Below, in pieces: positions 7,839 to 15,956 of a stretch of 64,000 nucleotides of DNA. Origin of the DNA: an uncultured Porphyromonadaceae bacterium (GTDB taxonomy: Bacteria > Bacteroidota > Bacteroidia > Bacteroidales > Muribaculaceae); contig UQER01000010.1 of assembly GCA_900540205.1 (NCBI GenBank), forward strand, positions 1-64,000, read 5' to 3'. The stretch's first letter is position 1. The number at the start of each line of letters is the position of its first letter. The position numbers and the translations under genes were made by a program. The notes under the pieces are model-generated. The model searched no databases and had not been told where the DNA came from. It saw only the letters and a program-made list of their open reading frames with translations.

Positions 7839-9431
7839 ATGGACGCCAAAACCACCATTGAGCAGGGCAAAGCCATTCTCGGCATTGAATTCGGGTCTAC
7901 CCGCATCAAGGCCGTGCTCATCGATCAGGATAACAACCCAATAGCCCAGGGAAGTCACGAATGGGAGAACCAGCTTGTCGACGGTCTGTGGACCTACAGC
8001 ATCGAGGCCATCTGGTATGGTCTACAGGACTGCTATGCCGATCTGCGGGCCAACGTCAAGGCTGCCTACGACGTAGAGATCGAACGCCTTGCTGCCATAG
8101 GCATCAGCGCCATGATGCATGGCTACATGCCTTTCGACAAGAAGGGAAACATCCTTGTGCCTTTCCGCACATGGCGAAACACCAACACGGCCAAGGCTGC
8201 CGCTGTGCTCAGCGACCTGTTCGTCTACAACATTCCGCTCCGCTGGAGCATCAGCCATCTCTATCAGGCCATACTCGACAACGAGGAGCATGTGGCCGAA
8301 ATCGATTATCTCACCACACTGGCAGGCTACATCCACTGGCAGCTCACCGGCGAGAAAGTGCTTGGCGTGGGCGATGCCTCCGGTATGATTCCCGTTGATC
8401 CCGCCACAAAGACATATTATGCCTCCATGGTCGAGAAATTCGACGATCTGATTGCCGACCGAGGTTTCTCGTGGGTGCTGTCCGACATTCTTCCCGACGT
8501 GCTTCTTGCAGGCCAGAATGCAGGCTTCCTCACTCCCGAGGGCGCAAAGAAACTCGATGTCAGCGGCCATCTCTGCGCAGGCATCCCCCTGTGTCCCCCC
8601 GAAGGCGACGCCGGCACAGGCATGGTGGCCACCAACGCGGTGCTCCAGCGCACCGGTAACGTCAGCGCCGGCACATCGTCCTTCTCGATGGTAGTTCTTG
8701 AAAAAGAGCTGTCGAAGCCTTACGAAATGATCGACATGGTGACCACACCTGACGGTTCGCTTGTGGCCATGGTGCACTGCAACAACTGCACCAGCGACCT
8801 CAATGCATGGGTCAATCTTTTCAAGGAATACCAGGAGCTGCTCGGAGTGCCTGTCGACATGGGCAAGGTGTTCGGACTGCTCTACAACAACGCCCTCAAG
8901 GGCGATCCCGACTGCGGGGGTCTCATCTCTTACAACTACATCTCCGGCGAACCTGTCACAGGTCTGGCCGAGGGACGTCCGTTGTTCGTGCGTTCGGCCA
9001 ACGACAAGTTCTCACTTGCCAACTTCATGCGTGCCAATCTGTATGCCGCCGTGGGCGTGCTCAAGATCGGTAATGACATCCTGTTCAAGGAGGAGAAAGT
9101 GAAAGTTGACCGTATCACAGGTCACGGCGGTCTGTTCAAGACTCCCGGTGTTGGTCAGCGCATCCTTGCCGCAGCCCTGAATTCGCCGATTTCCGTAATG
9201 GAAACCGCCGGCGAAGGTGGTGCATGGGGCATTGCTCTGCTTGGCTCCTACCTTGTGAACAACACCAAGAAGCAGTCGCTCGCTTCGTTCCTCGACGAAG
9301 TTGTGTTCCTTGGAAATGCCGGAGTTGAAATCGCTCCTGATCCTGCCGATGTGGCCGGATTCGATGCCTATATCCGCAATTATACCCGCGGCCTCGCCAT
9401 CGAGCAGGCTGCTGTCGAGGCCAAAGCCTGA
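7839..9431 (+). CDS. araB: FGGY-family carbohydrate kinase, probable L-ribulokinase
   Basis: The enzyme phosphorylates L-ribulose to L-ribulose 5-phosphate. The product of 530 residues has the FGGY/actin-like ATPase fold: the phosphate-1 loop GIEFGSTRIKAVLID is at about residues 14-28, MMHGYMPFD corresponds to the substrate loop, and the C-terminal domain contains GHGGLFKTPGVGQ and GEGGAWGIALLGSY, which bind nucleotide. An in-frame TTG at 7803 would lie inside the terminator hairpin and is rejected in favour of ATG 7839. Kinases of this subgroup are often labelled xylulokinase. The araR-araD-araA context favours L-ribulokinase. A 16-bp terminator follows directly. Confidence 0.87.
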   Translation: MDAKTTIEQGKAILGIEFGSTRIKAVLIDQDNNPIAQGSHEWENQLVDGLWTYSIEAIWYGLQDCYADLRANVKAAYDVEIERLAAIGISAMMHGYMPFDKKGNILVPFRTWRNTNTAKAAAVLSDLFVYNIPLRWSISHLYQAILDNEEHVAEIDYLTTLAGYIHWQLTGEKVLGVGDASGMIPVDPATKTYYASMVEKFDDLIADRGFSWVLSDILPDVLLAGQNAGFLTPEGAKKLDVSGHLCAGIPLCPPEGDAGTGMVATNAVLQRTGNVSAGTSSFSMVVLEKELSKPYEMIDMVTTPDGSLVAMVHCNNCTSDLNAWVNLFKEYQELLGVPVDMGKVFGLLYNNALKGDPDCGGLISYNYISGEPVTGLAEGRPLFVRSANDKFSLANFMRANLYAAVGVLKIGNDILFKEEKVKVDRITGHGGLFKTPGVGQRILAAALNSPISVMETAGEGGAWGIALLGSYLVNNTKKQSLASFLDEVVFLGNAGVEIAPDPADVAGFDAYIRNYTRGLAIEQAAVEAKA

Positions 9432-9442
9432 CATAGACACTC

Positions 9443-9480
9443 ATAAATCCTGCGGAGCCACTATGCTCCGCAGGATTTAT
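9443..9480 (+). terminator. Strong intrinsic terminator after araB
   Basis: A perfect 16-bp stem (9443-9458 with 9465-9480) surrounds a 6-nt loop, with ATTTAT at its 3' end. It divides the arabinose genes from the mannonate genes. Confidence 0.8.
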
Positions 9481-9545
9481 AGCTATCTGAGCTATCGGCT
9501 ACCATAGCTATTATAGCTACTTTAGCTAAGATAGCTCCCTAATAC
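9478..9545. repeat. Degenerate 9-nt tandem repeat array (TAGCTA family)
   Basis: About seven units built around the palindromic core TAGCTA or AGCTAT recur with a period of about 9 nt (for example ATAGCTATC, TGAGCTATC, ATAGCTATT, ATAGCTACT, TTAGCTAAG). The array begins at the foot of the araB terminator and ends 22 nt before uxuA. It holds no gene, and its function is unknown. Confidence 0.8.
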
Positions 9546-9567
9546 TAATCTTATTTATCCTCTTGTT

Positions 9568-10728
9568 ATGGAAAAGACCTGGAGATGGTTCGGCCCGAAT
9601 GATCCCATAACCCTTGAAATGTTGCGCCAGATAGGTGTGGAGGGGATTGTCACGGCTCTACATCACATCCCCAACGGTGAAATATGGACCGCTGAGGAGG
9701 TGGAGAAAATGAAACGGTTCATTGAGAGCCACGGTCTTCGCTGGAGTGTGGTAGAGAGTCTGCCTGTCAGCGAAAGCATCAAATACGGTGGCCCGGACCG
9801 CGACGAACTGATTGAAAAATATAAGGTCTCGCTTGCCAACCTCGGTAAGGCCGGCGTAAAGACCATCTGCTATAACTTCATGCCCGTGCTCGACTGGGCG
9901 CGCACCGACCTTACATATCCCAACCCCGACGGCACAAGCAATCTGTACTTCAACCGCGCGGAGTTCGCCTATTTCGACATACATATTCTCAAACGTCCCG
10001 GCGCGGAGGCCGATTACTCTGTTGACGTGCTGGAGCGGGTGGCGAAACTGAAGGAGTCGATGACTCCGGAGGGGGAGAACAGGCTTGTGGAAAACATCAT
10101 TGTGAAGACACAGGGATTCGTCAACGGCAACATATCGGAGAACGACCTCAATCCTGTGGAGAAGTTCCGGGCATTGCTCGACCTCTACAAAGGGATCGAT
10201 GCCGACACGCTGCGTGCCAACATGGCCTACTTCCTCAATGCCATCATGCCCGTGTGCGATGAATACGGCATCGACATGTGCGTGCACCCCGACGATCCCC
10301 CCATGCCAATTCTTGGACTTCCGCGAATAGTGACATGCGATGCCGACATAGAGGCGTTCCTTAACGCCGTGCCTAATCCGCACAACGGCCTCACATTCTG
10401 TGCCGGGTCGCTCAGCGCCGGTGCACACAACGATGTTGTGGCGCTTGCACGCAAATATGCGCGCCGCACGCATTTCGCCCACATCCGCATATGCCGCGTG
10501 CTTCCCGGAGGCGACTTCAAGGAGAGTTCGCATCTTGATCCGCGCCTTATCGAGATTGTGCGCATCTTCGAGAAAGAGAATCCCGGAGTGCCTATGCGCG
10601 TGGACCATGCCCCGCTTATGCTTGGCGACGAGAAGATGGGCTACAACGCCGGATATTCATTCCATGGCCGCATGCTTGCGCTCGGGATGGTGTCGGGCAT
10701 AATGGCCACCGTCAATACGGAGGCATAA
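9568..10728 (+). CDS. uxuA: Mannonate dehydratase
   Basis: The enzyme dehydrates D-mannonate to 2-keto-3-deoxygluconate in the glucuronate branch of uronic acid breakdown. The 386-residue product is a TIM-barrel enzyme with the UxuA-specific opening WRWFGPNDPITL, GIVTALHHIPNGEIW near residues 31-45, the metal and substrate site CVHPDDPP near residue 238, and the closing VDHAPLMLGDEK and GYNAGYSFHGRMLALG. It starts after a repeat array and precedes the SDR gene by 78 nt. Arabinose and glucuronate co-occur in plant glucuronoarabinoxylans and pectins, which explains the linkage. KDG kinase and aldolase are not in the window. Confidence 0.95.
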   Translation: MEKTWRWFGPNDPITLEMLRQIGVEGIVTALHHIPNGEIWTAEEVEKMKRFIESHGLRWSVVESLPVSESIKYGGPDRDELIEKYKVSLANLGKAGVKTICYNFMPVLDWARTDLTYPNPDGTSNLYFNRAEFAYFDIHILKRPGAEADYSVDVLERVAKLKESMTPEGENRLVENIIVKTQGFVNGNISENDLNPVEKFRALLDLYKGIDADTLRANMAYFLNAIMPVCDEYGIDMCVHPDDPPMPILGLPRIVTCDADIEAFLNAVPNPHNGLTFCAGSLSAGAHNDVVALARKYARRTHFAHIRICRVLPGGDFKESSHLDPRLIEIVRIFEKENPGVPMRVDHAPLMLGDEKMGYNAGYSFHGRMLALGMVSGIMATVNTEA

Positions 10729-10806
10729 CTGGATCAAAAAGTAGCTGTACATTAAATTTTTACAGTTACGGCTGACGTTTAATTTTACAAGCAGTTTACT
10801 ACAGAT

Positions 10807-11628
10807 ATGATGAATAATCTTTTCGATATAACGGGCAATGTCACCGTCATCACCGGCGGTACGGGTGTGCTCGGCCGTGAGATAGCGCGTTACCTCGCCC
10901 ACAACGGAGCCAAGGTTATCATAATGGGCCGCAAAGAGGAGGTTGGCCGCGAGATTGTTGACCGCATAAGCAGCGAGAACCCCTCAGGAAGTATCGAGTT
11001 TATGAAAACCGATGTGCTCAACCGCGAGGTGCTGGAAGCCAACCGGGATGCAATCATGGCACGCTACGGCCGCATCGACACTCTGCTCAATGCCGCAGGT
11101 GGCAACATGCCCGGCGCTACAATCGGCCCCGACAGCAATTTTTTCAACCTTGATCCCGAGCAGTTCCGCACGGTGCTTGATCTGAATCTTACGGGTACGG
11201 TGATCCCCACTCAGGTGTTCCTCAAGCCCATGGTTGATGCGGGTAAAGGTGCGATAATCAACTTCTCGTCGATGGCGGCCTTCCGTCCGCTGACCCGTGT
11301 GTGCGGTTATGCCGCAGCCAAGGCAGGCATCTCCAATTTCACGGCTTTCATGGCCACCGAATGCGCTAAGAAGTTCGGCGAGGGCATCCGTGTGAATGCC
11401 ATTGCACCCGGATTCTTCCTTACGGAGCAGAACCGCACGTTGCTCACCAACCCCGACGGGTCGCTGACATCACGCGGACAGGATGTGATCCGTCAGACTC
11501 CCTTCGGACGCATGGGCAGCCCCGAGGAGCTTTGCGGCACCATCCACTATCTCATGAGCGATGCATCACGCTTTGTCACCGGCACGGTGGCTGTGGTCGA
11601 TGGAGGTTTCAACGCCTTCGCCATGTGA
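10807..11628 (+). CDS. Short-chain dehydrogenase, probable D-mannonate oxidoreductase (fructuronate reductase)
   Basis: The predicted reaction is NAD(P)H-dependent reduction of D-fructuronate to D-mannonate, the step before UxuA. The 273-residue product is a classical SDR: cofactor motif TGGTGVLG at about residues 17-24, NAAGG near residue 98, catalytic Ser in INFSSMAAF and the YAAAK tetrad near residue 168, and the PG segment AIAPGFFLTEQN. SDRs next to uxuA in Bacteroidales and Firmicutes replace the unrelated long-chain UxuB of E. coli. The substrate is inferred from the neighbour and fold, not proven. ATGs at 10807 and 10810 are both possible starts. Confidence 0.82.
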   Translation: MMNNLFDITGNVTVITGGTGVLGREIARYLAHNGAKVIIMGRKEEVGREIVDRISSENPSGSIEFMKTDVLNREVLEANRDAIMARYGRIDTLLNAAGGNMPGATIGPDSNFFNLDPEQFRTVLDLNLTGTVIPTQVFLKPMVDAGKGAIINFSSMAAFRPLTRVCGYAAAKAGISNFTAFMATECAKKFGEGIRVNAIAPGFFLTEQNRTLLTNPDGSLTSRGQDVIRQTPFGRMGSPEELCGTIHYLMSDASRFVTGTVAVVDGGFNAFAM

Positions 11629-11671
11629 TGCGCTTTCAGTCAAACCAATCTAAACCAATCAAAAACTCAAT

Positions 11672-13657
11672 ATGAACATACGAAACGTAATAGCTGTGTT
11701 TGCGGCTGCGGCCGCAGTGTCGGCGCAGGCCGTTACAATCAAATCGCCGGATACAAATACGATTGTCGATGTCGATTTCAATCAGGCTGACAGCACGGTT
11801 ACCTATACGGTCAAAATCTTTGACCCGGCGGCCAATACCGTCAACACCATGATAGAGTCCTCTCCGCTTGGATTTGTTACCGAGATGGGCGATTTCTCAA
11901 AAGGTCTTACCCTCGTAGGCTGGGAGGAGGGCAAACGCTCCGACAGCTACAGCATCTGGCAAGGTAAGCAGAAAGATATCGACTATGCCGCCAACACGCT
12001 TCAGGTGAACCTGAAAAATGCCGACGGCAAGAAGTTCGGTATTGAATTCGAGGTGTCGGACAATAATATGGGCTATCGCTATTCGCTTCCCATCCACAAG
12101 GATACACGCTGCGCCGTGGTGGAGAAAGAGATGTCAGGTTTCCGTCTGCCCGAGGGCACCACGACATTCCTCACCCCGTTTGCTCTCCCCATGAAGGGAT
12201 GGCAGCGCACCCAGCCCAGCTATGAGGAGTATTATGAGGCTGATGCACCTCTGACGAAGGAGTCGAAGTACAAAAACGGCTACACATTCCCGGCTCTTTT
12301 CCATGTGGGCGACAAGGGTTGGGTTCTCATCGGCGAGACAGGTGTGACCGGCCGCTATTGTGCTTCGCATCTGAGCGATCCCACCGCCGACGGTCTTTTC
12401 ACCATCGCGTTCCCGAATCCCGGTGAAAACAACGGCTTCGGCTCGACAGGTGCACAGGTCGGTCTGCCCATGCACACTCCATGGCGCACTATAACCGTAG
12501 GCACCGACCTGAAACCGATTGTGGAGACAACTGTTTACACCGACCTTGTCGACCAACTCTATGAGCCGTCGGAACCCTATAAGGGACGCCGTTCCACTTG
12601 GTCCTGGATTATGTGGCAGGACAATTCCATCAATTTCGACGACCAGAAGACCTTCATCGACCTTGCCGCCGATCTGGGCTGGGAGTCAACTCTCATCGAT
12701 GGCCTGTGGTCGCAGCAGATAGGCCGTGAGAAGATGGAGGAACTGTTTGCCTACGCCAAATCGAAAGGTGTGGAACCGCAGGTATGGTACAATTCAAACG
12801 GTGCCTGGAACGATGCCCCCCAGGGGCTGCGTCTGGCCATGGACAATCCCGTCACCCGTAAGGCCGAGATGAAATGGCTGCGCGACCAAGGCGTTAAGGG
12901 CATTAAAGTGGACTTCTTTGCCGGCGACAAGCAGGAGACCATGAAGCTTTACGAGCAGATTCTGTCGGACGCCAACGATTACGGCATTTCGGTCATTTTC
13001 CATGGCTGCACCATGCCTCGTGGCTGGGAGCGCATGTACCCTAACTACATTTCGTCGGAGGCCGTGCGCGCAAGCGAGAATCTGATTTTCAATCAGAGCG
13101 ACTGCGATCAGGAAGCATTCAACGCCGCCCTCCATCCGTTTATCCGCAACTCGCTCGGTGCGATGGAATTCGGCGGCACCCTGCTGCAGAAACGCCTCAA
13201 CCGCTATCCCGAGCATGGCAATCACCGCCGCACCGGCGACATTTTCGAGCTTGCCACGGCCATCCTGTTCCAGAGCGCAATACAGAATTTTGCCCTTACG
13301 CCTGTGGATCTGGAAGCTCAGCCTGCGTTTGAGATTGATTTCATGAAAGCTGTACCCACCACATGGGACGAAACTCGCCTCATCGACGGGTATCCCGGCA
13401 AATATGTGGTGCTCGCACGCCGTCATGGCGACCGCTGGTATGTGGCTGCCATCAATGCCGAACCCGAGGCGAAAAAGCTGAAACTGACCCTCCCCATGCT
13501 TGCCGGAAAACAGGTGGATGCCTACACCGAACGCGCTCCCAAAAAGAAAGAGGGTGTGCTGCCGGTGCCTTCGGTTGCCAAGACTTCGATTCCCGCTTCG
13601 GGCGTTTATGAATTCAATCTGCCTTCGGGCGGCGGCGCGGTTCTTGTGTCCGAATAA
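11672..13657 (+). CDS. Secreted GH97 glycoside hydrolase, retaining type
   Basis: The product of 661 residues has a cleavable signal peptide (about residues 1-20) and the three GH97 parts: an N-terminal beta-sandwich, a central TIM barrel from about residue 290, and a C-terminal beta domain. The barrel contains RRSTWSWIMWQDNS, GVKGIKVDFFAGDKQ with Asp414 at the nucleophile position of retaining members such as BT1871, and a glutamate-bearing ISSEAVRASE segment. It is not of the inverting SusB type by this residue. Known retaining members are alpha-galactosidases or beta-L-arabinopyranosidases. The adjoining arabinofuranosidase and ara genes make the latter worth considering. Confidence 0.9.
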   Translation: MNIRNVIAVFAAAAAVSAQAVTIKSPDTNTIVDVDFNQADSTVTYTVKIFDPAANTVNTMIESSPLGFVTEMGDFSKGLTLVGWEEGKRSDSYSIWQGKQKDIDYAANTLQVNLKNADGKKFGIEFEVSDNNMGYRYSLPIHKDTRCAVVEKEMSGFRLPEGTTTFLTPFALPMKGWQRTQPSYEEYYEADAPLTKESKYKNGYTFPALFHVGDKGWVLIGETGVTGRYCASHLSDPTADGLFTIAFPNPGENNGFGSTGAQVGLPMHTPWRTITVGTDLKPIVETTVYTDLVDQLYEPSEPYKGRRSTWSWIMWQDNSINFDDQKTFIDLAADLGWESTLIDGLWSQQIGREKMEELFAYAKSKGVEPQVWYNSNGAWNDAPQGLRLAMDNPVTRKAEMKWLRDQGVKGIKVDFFAGDKQETMKLYEQILSDANDYGISVIFHGCTMPRGWERMYPNYISSEAVRASENLIFNQSDCDQEAFNAALHPFIRNSLGAMEFGGTLLQKRLNRYPEHGNHRRTGDIFELATAILFQSAIQNFALTPVDLEAQPAFEIDFMKAVPTTWDETRLIDGYPGKYVVLARRHGDRWYVAAINAEPEAKKLKLTLPMLAGKQVDAYTERAPKKKEGVLPVPSVAKTSIPASGVYEFNLPSGGGAVLVSE

Positions 13658-13696
13658 CGGGGCGTTCCGCATTAACACGTATAAACCTGACAAACA

Positions 13697-15265
13697 ATGA
13701 TTAGAAAGATAATAGTTTCCGCGGCAATTGCCCTTGCCGCCTTTACATCGGTCAATGCGGCCGAAAAGGTGGTGGTGACACTGCAGCCCGACTCGGCTGC
13801 GCCGCTGATAAACAAAGAAATCTACGGCCAGTTTGCCGAGCATCTCGGCACATGCATCTATGGTGGTCTGTGGGTAGGCACGGAATCGTCCGTGCCCAAC
13901 ACCGACGGCTACCGCAACGACATGCTTGCCGCCCTCAGGGAACTGCATGTCCCCGTGCTCCGCTGGCCCGGCGGCTGTTTTGCCGACGAGTATCACTGGA
14001 CCGACGGCATCGGTCCGCGCAAGGACCGTCCCCGTATGGTCAACAACAACTGGGGCGGAACGGTTGAGGACAACAGTTTCGGCACACATGAGTTCTTCAA
14101 TCTGTGCGAGATGCTCGGCATCGAGCCTTATCTCAGCGGCAATGTAGGCAGCGGCACAGTTGAGGAGCTTGCGAAGTGGGTGGAATATATCACCGCCGAG
14201 GATGGCCCGCAGGCCAAAATCCGCAAGCAGAACGGCCGTGAAAAGCCCTGGCGCCTTAAATATCTCGGCGTCGGCAACGAAAGCTGGGGTTGCGGCGGCT
14301 CGTTCACCCCTGAGCATTATGCAAACGAATACCGCCGTTACCAGACGTATTGCCGCAACTTCAACGGCAACAAGCTCTACAAGATTGCCTCCGGTGCGAG
14401 CGACTACGACTACAACTGGACCGATGTGCTCATGCGCAACGCAAAGAACCAGATGGACGGCATCTCGCTGCATTACTACACCGTTGCAGGCTGGAGCGGC
14501 TCGAAAGGTTCCGCCACGAAGTTCAGCGACGACGATTATTACTGGACTCTCGGCAAGTGTCTGGAAATCGGCGACGTGGTGCGCCGGCACATGGACATCA
14601 TGGACAAATACGACCCCAAGAAGCGCGTGGGTCTGCTCGTCGATGAATGGGGCACATGGTGGGATGAGGAACCGGGCACTGTGGCCGGTCACCTCTATCA
14701 GCAGAACACCATGCGCGACGCCATGGTGGCTGCCTTGTCGCTCAACACCTTCCATGGCCTGACCGACCGCGTGAAGATGACCAACATCGCGCAGATTGCC
14801 AATGTGCTGCAGTCCATGATTCTCACGAACGACAGCGCTCTGGTGCTTACGCCCACTTACTTCGTGTATAAAATGTACGTGCCTCATCAGTATGCACGCT
14901 ATATTCCGCTGAACGTGGATACCCGCATGCGTCAGGTGCGCGACAACCGCGAGGTTCCGCAGGTAAGCGTCACAGCTTCGGAGAAGGACGGCAAAGTGAC
15001 CATCTCGCTGACCAACACTGATCTGAAAGAGGGCGCCGAAGTGGAGGTGCCGCTGGCTGATATAGCGCCGGCACTCGGATTCAAGAATCTGAAAAAACTC
15101 CCTGTTGCAGGCGAAATCCTTACCTCGGCCGATATTCATGATTACAACGACTTCGACCATCCCACTACCGTGGAGTTGAAGCCTTTCAACGGGGCGCGCA
15201 TCGACAAATCAACCCTCAAAATCAAGCTTCCCGCCAAATCCATCGTCACCCTCACCCTCGGCTGA
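13697..15265 (+). CDS. Secreted alpha-L-arabinofuranosidase, GH51
   Basis: The enzyme removes terminal alpha-L-arabinofuranosyl groups from arabinan, arabinoxylan or their oligosaccharides. The 522-residue product starts with a signal peptide (about 1-22), placing it in the periplasm. GH51 hallmarks follow: NKEIYGQFAEHLG, RWPGGCFADEYHW, the acid/base Glu195 in GVGNESWGCGG and the nucleophile Glu317 in LLVDEWGTWWD. A C-terminal beta domain completes the usual architecture. It lies 39 nt after the GH97 gene and closes the locus at a strong terminator. Arabinose released here would feed the symporter and AraA/AraB/AraD. Confidence 0.95.
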   Translation: MIRKIIVSAAIALAAFTSVNAAEKVVVTLQPDSAAPLINKEIYGQFAEHLGTCIYGGLWVGTESSVPNTDGYRNDMLAALRELHVPVLRWPGGCFADEYHWTDGIGPRKDRPRMVNNNWGGTVEDNSFGTHEFFNLCEMLGIEPYLSGNVGSGTVEELAKWVEYITAEDGPQAKIRKQNGREKPWRLKYLGVGNESWGCGGSFTPEHYANEYRRYQTYCRNFNGNKLYKIASGASDYDYNWTDVLMRNAKNQMDGISLHYYTVAGWSGSKGSATKFSDDDYYWTLGKCLEIGDVVRRHMDIMDKYDPKKRVGLLVDEWGTWWDEEPGTVAGHLYQQNTMRDAMVAALSLNTFHGLTDRVKMTNIAQIANVLQSMILTNDSALVLTPTYFVYKMYVPHQYARYIPLNVDTRMRQVRDNREVPQVSVTASEKDGKVTISLTNTDLKEGAEVEVPLADIAPALGFKNLKKLPVAGEILTSADIHDYNDFDHPTTVELKPFNGARIDKSTLKIKLPAKSIVTLTLG

Positions 15266-15338
15266 CGCTGGAAACGCTCAAAAGCTTGCCCTCCATGGAG
15301 ATGCCGCTTACACATAAGCATTTTTAAATGTTCCATTA

Positions 15339-15376
15339 CAAAAAAATCCCGCGAAACTCTTCGCGGGATTTTTTTT
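15339..15376. terminator. Bidirectional intrinsic terminator
   Basis: AATCCCGCGAA pairs with TTCGCGGGATT around a short loop. A runs precede it and eight T follow it, so it can end both the + strand arabinose locus and the - strand receptor operon. Confidence 0.85.
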
Positions 15377-15396
15377 GTAAAACTTAATGATGCCGG

Positions 15397-15900
15397 TTAT
15401 TCTGCGGGGCGGCCTTTGAAGGATACTACGTAGGGGGTGCCGCGGTAGCTGCAGATGAACTGGAGGTCAAATGAGGTGTCGGTCACCAGTTTGGCTTGCA
15501 GGCCAGAGATGGGGAACATGGAGAACGGGCGGCCACCTATTGTGGGGGTGAGCGATGCGCAATTGAGAATAACGGCAGATTCGCCCACGGTGTAGCTGAT
15601 TCCGGGGAAAGTCATGGGCTGCAGCGAAGGCATCCCTTCCAGGAAATCTGCATCTGTTATAACCAGACTGGCAATCTTGTTGTCGGTATCAAATACTACG
15701 TTGTAGACCGATTTTGTCGAAGTGTATTTGGATTCAGGATTATCCGACGGCCAGGTTGTAGTCGTTCCTACAAATGAATTTTCAGCGTTGATCGGCATCA
15801 GGGGATTCTTCTCCTCATCATCGCTTCCGCAGGAAGTGAGCGCAGGTAATGCAATGAACGTAAGCAGCAGGGCCGCGAGATAGTGTTTAATGGCTTTCAT
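15397..15900 (-). CDS. Small lipoprotein of unknown function
   Basis: The 167-residue product has a lipoprotein signal peptide with the lipobox LTSC (Cys about residue 24) followed by an acidic GSDDEEK linker. In Bacteroidales such an acidic patch right after the cysteine is associated with surface export. The remainder is beta-rich with no motif I recognise. The gene is 56 nt downstream of the TonB-dependent receptor on the same strand and shares its terminator, so it may be an accessory lipoprotein of that receptor. It does not look like SusD, being far too short and lacking helical repeats. Confidence 0.7.
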   Translation of the reverse strand: MKAIKHYLAALLLTFIALPALTSCGSDDEEKNPLMPINAENSFVGTTTTWPSDNPESKYTSTKSVYNVVFDTDNKIASLVITDADFLEGMPSLQPMTFPGISYTVGESAVILNCASLTPTIGGRPFSMFPISGLQAKLVTDTSFDLQFICSYRGTPYVVSFKGRPAE

Positions 15901-15956
15901 TTATCTGTTTAATATTGATTTATACTGTAATGGATTTATGCAGTTTTAAAGGAGTT

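Noticed and set aside
12794..15160. Long open frame (788 codons) on the - strand opposite GH97/GH51
   Set aside because: It is a composition-driven shadow: both + strand genes have full family motifs and catalytic residues, while the antisense protein has none.
15397..15900. SusD-like partner of the TonB-dependent receptor
   Set aside because: The protein is only 167 residues, beta-rich, and has none of the helical repeats of SusD.
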